Shown here piece after piece: positions 59,536 through 64,000 of a stretch of 64,000 bases of DNA. Every line of letters begins with the position of its first letter. Within the stretch, counting starts at the first letter, position 1. The stretch comes from Nyssa sinensis (Eukaryota > Streptophyta > Magnoliopsida > Cornales > Nyssaceae): assembly GCA_008638375.1 (NCBI GenBank), contig CM018051.1:31442740-31506739 (forward strand), read 5' to 3'. The notes under the pieces were generated by a model. The model did no database searches. It was not told where the DNA came from and saw only the letters and a list, made by a program, of their open reading frames with translations. A program made the translations under genes and the position numbers.

Positions 59536-61090
59536 CATCAAGGGGTTGGCTTGCCTGTTAACTATTCAGATAGAAATACTGAAAGACTTGGAGGATACAG
59601 AGATCGAAGTAGTACTGCCCAGCTTTGAGGCAATATGTGCCAACATCACAGTCAGCTTATCGATTATTGACAAGATCAGAGAGCAGCAGACTCGGGATGA
59701 GAAGCTTTCCAAGCTTCGTTGGAGGCTGGGTCAGGCATTGACTTCGAGTTTTTAGTAAGAGATGAGATGTTATGCTACCAAGGCAGGATCTGTGTACCCG
59801 ATGTGCCAGAGCTGAGAAGGGAAATCCTTCAAGAGGCACACAGTTTGAGGTTTGCCTTTCACCCAAGGAGTAGTAAGATGTATCACAATGTTAGAAGCAC
59901 ATATTGGTGATCTAGGATTAAGCGTGACATTGCTGAGTTACATAGCACGGTGTGCCAAGTGCCAGCAAGTCAAGGTAAAGCACCAGAAGCCTGGTGGACT
60001 TTTACAGTCTCTACCCATTCTCGAGTGGAAGTGGGAACATATTACGATGGACTTTGTGTTAGGGTTGCCAAAGACACCGAGGGAAAGTGATTCTATCTAG
60101 GTCATTGTTGATAGACTGACCAAGACAACTTATTTCCTGGCAACGAAGATGACACAGACTTTAGAGAGACTAGCAGAGTTATACATAAAAAAAATAGTCA
60201 GACTTCGTGGAGTTCCGGTATCGATCATATTTGATCGGGATCCACGATTTGTATCATGGTTTTGAAGAGGCCTACAGCGAGTTATGGGCACAGAGCTGAG
60301 TTTTAGCACAGCATATCATCCCGAGACTGACGGTCAATCAGAGAGGACGATACAGACTTTAGAGGACTTACTGCGGTTCTGTGTCATGGACTTCAGAGGG
60401 AGTTAGGAAGATCAGTTGCCACTGGTAGAGTTCACTTACAATAATAGCTTTCAAGCTAGTATTGGTATGGCGCCATAAGAAGCATTGTACGGCAGGAAGT
60501 GCCGATCACCCCTGTGCTGGACAGAGGTGGGAGAGAGGAAGCTATATGGGCCAGAGATAGTAGAGCAGACTTCAGGGATGATACAGTTGATTAGACAGTG
60601 ACTACTAGCAACTCAGAGTTGATAGAAAAGTTATGCCAATGCTCACAGACGAGAGTTAGAGTTCGCAGTAGATGACTACGTGTTTTTTAAGGTATCACCT
60701 ATGAAGGGTGTAATGAGGTTCGGCAAGAAGGGAAAGCTAGGGCCGAGATACATTGGACCCTTCAAGATTATAAAAAGGGTCAGGCCAGTAGCCTACCAGC
60801 TTGTCTTACCTTCAGAGTTATCACATGTACACAGTGTATTCCATGTTTCGATGTTGAGGAAGTGTGTGGAGAGTGCAGAACAGGTAGTAGAGCACGAACC
60901 ATTAGATGTCCAAAAGGATCTGAGTTACATAGAACATCCAGTGCAGATTCTGGACCGTCGAGATTAGGTTCTACGGAACAAGATTCTCCCTTTAATCAAG
61001 GTTCTGTGGAAGCATCACCTGATAGAGGAAGCTACTTAGAAGCGAGAGGATGACATGCACGCCAAGTATCCTCAGTTATTTTCATTTTAG
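59536..61090 (+). pseudogene. Integrase with chromodomain of element K, broken
   Basis: Frameshifts near 59540, 59730 and 59945 split the N-terminal zinc domain (EAHSLRFAFHPRSSKMYH, then CAKC). The core has the first Asp in TMDFVLGLP, the second in DRDPRF and the Glu in [10 protein letters not shown], with stops between them. The C-terminal part has [10 protein letters not shown] and a chromodomain (VQILDRRD, stop, VLRNKILPLIKVLW) ending at TAG 61088-61090. The chromodomain marks a Tekay/Del chromovirus; in living elements it guides insertion to particular chromatin. The Trp that is a stop in B (24225) is present here. Confidence 0.9.
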
Positions 61091-61142
61091 TAACTATATT
61101 TTCCACCTTAGTATGTACTAAGTTTGGGGAGAAACTTATTTT

Positions 61143-61155
61143 AAGGGGGAAAAAA
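61143..61155 (+). promoter_or_regulatory. Polypurine tract of element K
   Basis: AAGGGGGAAAAAA directly precedes the 3' LTR start at 61156. It is uninterrupted. Confidence 0.9.
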
Positions 61156-61239
61156 TATAATACCCTGACCTAGGTTAACATGTATACCGAGGTAGACTGT
61201 AATACCCTGACCCGAGTTAGCACGTATACCGAGATAGAC
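61156..61239. repeat. 42-bp tandem duplication of the K 3' LTR terminus
   Basis: 61156-61197 and 61198-61239 are similar copies (TAATACCCTGACC...GTATACCGAGGTAGAC against GTATACCGAGATAGAC). The 5' LTR at 18957 has only one copy. Confidence 0.8.
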
Positions 61240-61298
61240 CGGGTGTGGTAGTGTATTATTAGTTATAACTCGAGCTATTTAAAGCTCTATAATATTTA
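61156..61298 (+). mobile_element. Start of the K 3' LTR, interrupted by LTR L
   Basis: It begins TATAATACCCTGACC, with the expected TG mutated to TA. After 42 bp the LTR start occurs again (TGTAATACCCTGACCCGAG at 61198). From there to 61298 it matches the first part of the K 5' LTR (18957-19060) with divergence, and then LTR L begins. The remainder should lie beyond the window. Confidence 0.8.
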
Positions 61299-64000
61299 TG
61301 TCACGACCCGAAATACACTCTATGCGGATCTCGTATCGCGACCGCCACCCTTCGGCTGAGGCCTTAGGGCAAGGCTCACATAAGCAACAGTATCGGATGG
61401 CGGTGCGGCCTGTGTTTGCAGAAGCCTGAAAACTTTTTCTTTTCTTATTTTAAAAACTTTTGCACAACCGCCTGGTACTGCCGCTCTTCATAATGGTACA
61501 CATGATTATACATTCAAAGCATAATTAAAACTTAAGAACTTTATCATTAATACATGTTTAACTGCCCCATGGGCTTAATATATAACAGTTCCCTACTTCC
61601 TAATACAAAAGTCATTACTACAAGTCCATACCATTCCACAAAAGAAACTACTTAAACAATCCCTCCCAAAATAAAGTGGCTAAGTTCATCATCATCGTCA
61701 TTAATATTAAGACTGCTGTCGATCACCTGAAAGGGGGACGGATAAAAATCCGAGTAAGCTAATCTAAGTTTGTGAGTAATTCCAGCATTCGTCATGGGGT
61801 TTCAATTGGTAGTGGTTTAGTACATGAGAGTTTATAAAATACTCACCATCAATTGCTCATATTCTTGAATACAGAATTTATACATTCTTTAAAACAGATA
61901 GCTTTGAAACATTTAGAATATTCAAGCTAAACATGTACTTCTTCAAATAAAGTATATGAACTTTAAAACATGTAGACATGCATAGAAAAATGAGAGTAAA
62001 ACTTGCTTTCCTTTTCACACGTAACATCTTATCACTTTCATTAGTAGAATCCGTTTCGAACCGGACTCCAGTCTTACTACAATAGAGATATCTCATGCCT
62101 GAGGGATTAGATCCTGCTACCTGGCATTTTACGTGTCATAGTTGAATTTCAAAGAAACTCAACATCACATATAGTGCTTATGTACGAGTTATCTTGTATT
62201 ATCAATGGCAACATGAGGTATAAAATATTCACAAATAGATGCTATTTAAAAGCATTAAAACATGGCCTCCCTGTAGTTGCATTTAAAACACATGACATAT
62301 AACTTCTTCAATAACTTCAACTACTAGGAATAATCAAATTCAGCACATTTAAAAAAAATTGCATTTTTACTCGGACATGCTAAATATTTCCAAGAAAGAG
62401 AACCGAATATAAAAACATTTACTAAGCATGTCATAACGTAATATTCAAAATAGGAATCATGTAAAAACTGAATTTGATATTCAAATGCTTCACATAACTT
62501 GAACTTAAAATATTATTCAAACCCATGGAGTTAAATCTCCACTTCAAATACAGGGTTACTCACCTTAGTCCTTAAGGTCAGTGCTAATAACGCGCTTTCC
62601 CACTTCCTTTGTAGTTCCTAAGAACAATTCATATATATAGTCTTATTAACTTCACATCACTGAAATATCACCTATTGATGCTTCTTAACTTATGCTTAGA
62701 TCGTATTAAATCCTAAAGGATTTACGAATATCCCATAAATCTCGTAAGTACTTAATTTAACTCATAGTCTTAACCTACAACAAAATTTAACATGATAGGA
62801 CTTAATTTCATTTTTAACTATACTCTTCTGGTAGCTCCATTAATTTTAAATTTAATTTAATTACTTCACATGTTTACGTGTCGTGTCTTTTCGTATCTTA
62901 TTTTTTCACGTACGAGCCTTAGTTTATTACTTCGACACTGTTCTAGTTCATAGTCACCTAACTAATGCTATTCATCAAATTTTATGTCTTTTTTATTTTA
63001 GACACTTCTTTTGGTCAAATAGACTCTACCATTGAGTCCGGAACGTCGAAAAAATTCAATTTAGGCTTTCGCGGAACTCTGTTTGGGTTTGGTAGTAGTA
63101 GGGGTATTTTGGTCATTTACACTTTCACGTGTCTTAATTCTTTTTTTTTTTGGAGTCTCCTCTCATGAAACGGACCTCACCATTAGGTCCAAAATAGTCA
63201 AAATACACTATTTATTTACTTTATTTGGACTTTGTTTGCTTTGTTTATGACGTAGGGGCATTTTTGAAATGTTTTTCATTTAAATGTTATTAATTTAATA
63301 TTAAATTTATTTCAGTTGGGTCACAGTAGAATTTCCCAGAATTTCTGGGGTCAAAACACAATTTTCTTAACTACTGGTTTGAACCAAAGGGTTCAGTTCG
63401 TTTTTAAGTGAACTGGGCTCAAGTTTCATTGAACCAACCAGTTTGGTTGGCTTTACACGTAATGCTGACGTCAGCCCTAATATTATAAAATTATAACATT
63501 ACTTCATACGATGTCGTCACACTTAAACCTTTGGTGCAACAGGTTGGGCCCCGACCTGAACCCAAATTCGGCCCAACCTATTTTGACCCGACACTGTAGA
63601 TCGTCTTCCCCAACTCCATCGCTATAACCCTAATTTTCTGGGTTTCTTTTCTCCCATTTTCGTGAGCTTTGGAGAGGTGTTTCTCTCTGTTTTTCATTCC
63701 AAGGTATTTCTGGAAGCCTAAGGATCGTTTTGGCATTCATTTAGAGTACTAGATCTAGCTCAAGCGTTTGCTTTGAGATGGGATAACCGAACCTGCAACT
63801 CTGCCATACACGTTTGTTTTTGGCCCAAAGTTTGTGAAATTTCTTCTGTTATGATCCATTGATGATGGGGTTTAAGCCCCCATCCTCAAAATTCATTTTG
63901 GTGGTCGATTTATAAGATTGGTCTTCAAGACCCGAACCTGCACCTCAAGTTTCAGTGACCTTCCTTTGTGATTTTGGGTCACGTCCTAAGGTTTTTGGAA
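61299..64000 (-). mobile_element. LTR L, minus strand, cut by the window end
   Basis: It starts TGTCACGACCCGAAATAC at 61299 with left flank ATTTA (61294-61298). By eye it follows the order of C, E and F throughout (TCGTCATGGGGTT, GGTTACTCACCTTAGTCCTT, TTCATCAAATTTTATGTC, the TGACGTCAGC palindrome) but is more diverged. It has one copy of the roughly 90-bp unit (61899). The far end and any internal region are outside the window, so solo or full-length status is unknown. No gene is seen. Confidence 0.85.
63464..63475. promoter_or_regulatory. TGACGTCA palindrome in LTR L
   Basis: GCTGACGTCAGC, at the place corresponding to the doubled palindromes of E and F. It is a candidate bZIP (TGA-type) site. 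Confidence 0.5.

Noticed and set aside
1..64000. Host protein genes, tRNA or rRNA genes
   Set aside because: All long frames belong to transposable elements. I saw no cloverleaf-like or rRNA-like sequence by eye, though a tRNA scan could not be run.

Overview
This window is repeat-derived plant DNA, and I see no intact host gene in it. The organism is most likely an angiosperm, probably a eudicot. The evidence is Tekay/Del-type chromoviruses primed by initiator tRNA-Met (TGGTATCAGAGC next to LTRs), Tat/Ogre-lineage Ty3-gypsy elements, very long LTRs (3.2-4.2 kb), and AT-rich DNA full of (TA)n, (GA)n and (AC)n microsatellites. I cannot name the species.

Layout. 1-4653: a minus-strand LTR fragment (1-686) lies in the leader of a minus-strand Tekay-type element whose PBS (1299-1310) and 5' LTR (1314-4653) are present. 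4654 to about 13150: a minus-strand Tat-lineage element (Tat1) with decayed gag, protease, RT, two RNase H domains and integrase. It also has a 66-bp tandem array after pol and, beyond that, an antisense (plus-strand) transcription-unit-like segment. 13600-15415: a plus-strand LTR fragment (H). 15416-18956: the 3' part of an Ogre-like Tat element (Tat2, minus strand) with an antisense, promoter-bearing, decayed gene for a plant-mobile-domain-like protein. 18957 to the end: a full Tekay-type element K (plus) inserted into the Ogre pol.

The 5' LTR of K spans 18957-56384 because it has been split repeatedly. A solo LTR C (20544-50706, minus) sits in it. C is itself split by element B (20798-27722, TSD TAATA) and element D (28740-47976, TSD AAAAC). 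The 5' LTR of D is split again by solo LTRs E (30232-34335) and F (36167-40399, TSD TATTG). Solo LTR J (52363-56369) lies 10 bp before the end of K's LTR. K's own gag-pol (56541-61090) carries many stops, and its 3' LTR is split by LTR L (61299 to beyond the window). The target-site duplications let the order of events be read: Ogre, then K, then C and J, then B and D, then E and F.

How the parts work together. None of the elements here can encode all of its own replication proteins. B is the most intriguing: an internal deletion has joined gag in frame to the integrase C-terminal half, giving one open 518-codon reading frame between two LTRs of very similar sequence. D keeps only a decayed gag, yet its two LTRs look nearly identical, which suggests it was copied by the proteins of a relative. 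The two Tat elements each carry a gene-like unit on the strand opposite pol. The LTR families share short palindromes, notably GCAAAATG-NN-CATTTTGC and TGACGTCA, that may be regulatory.
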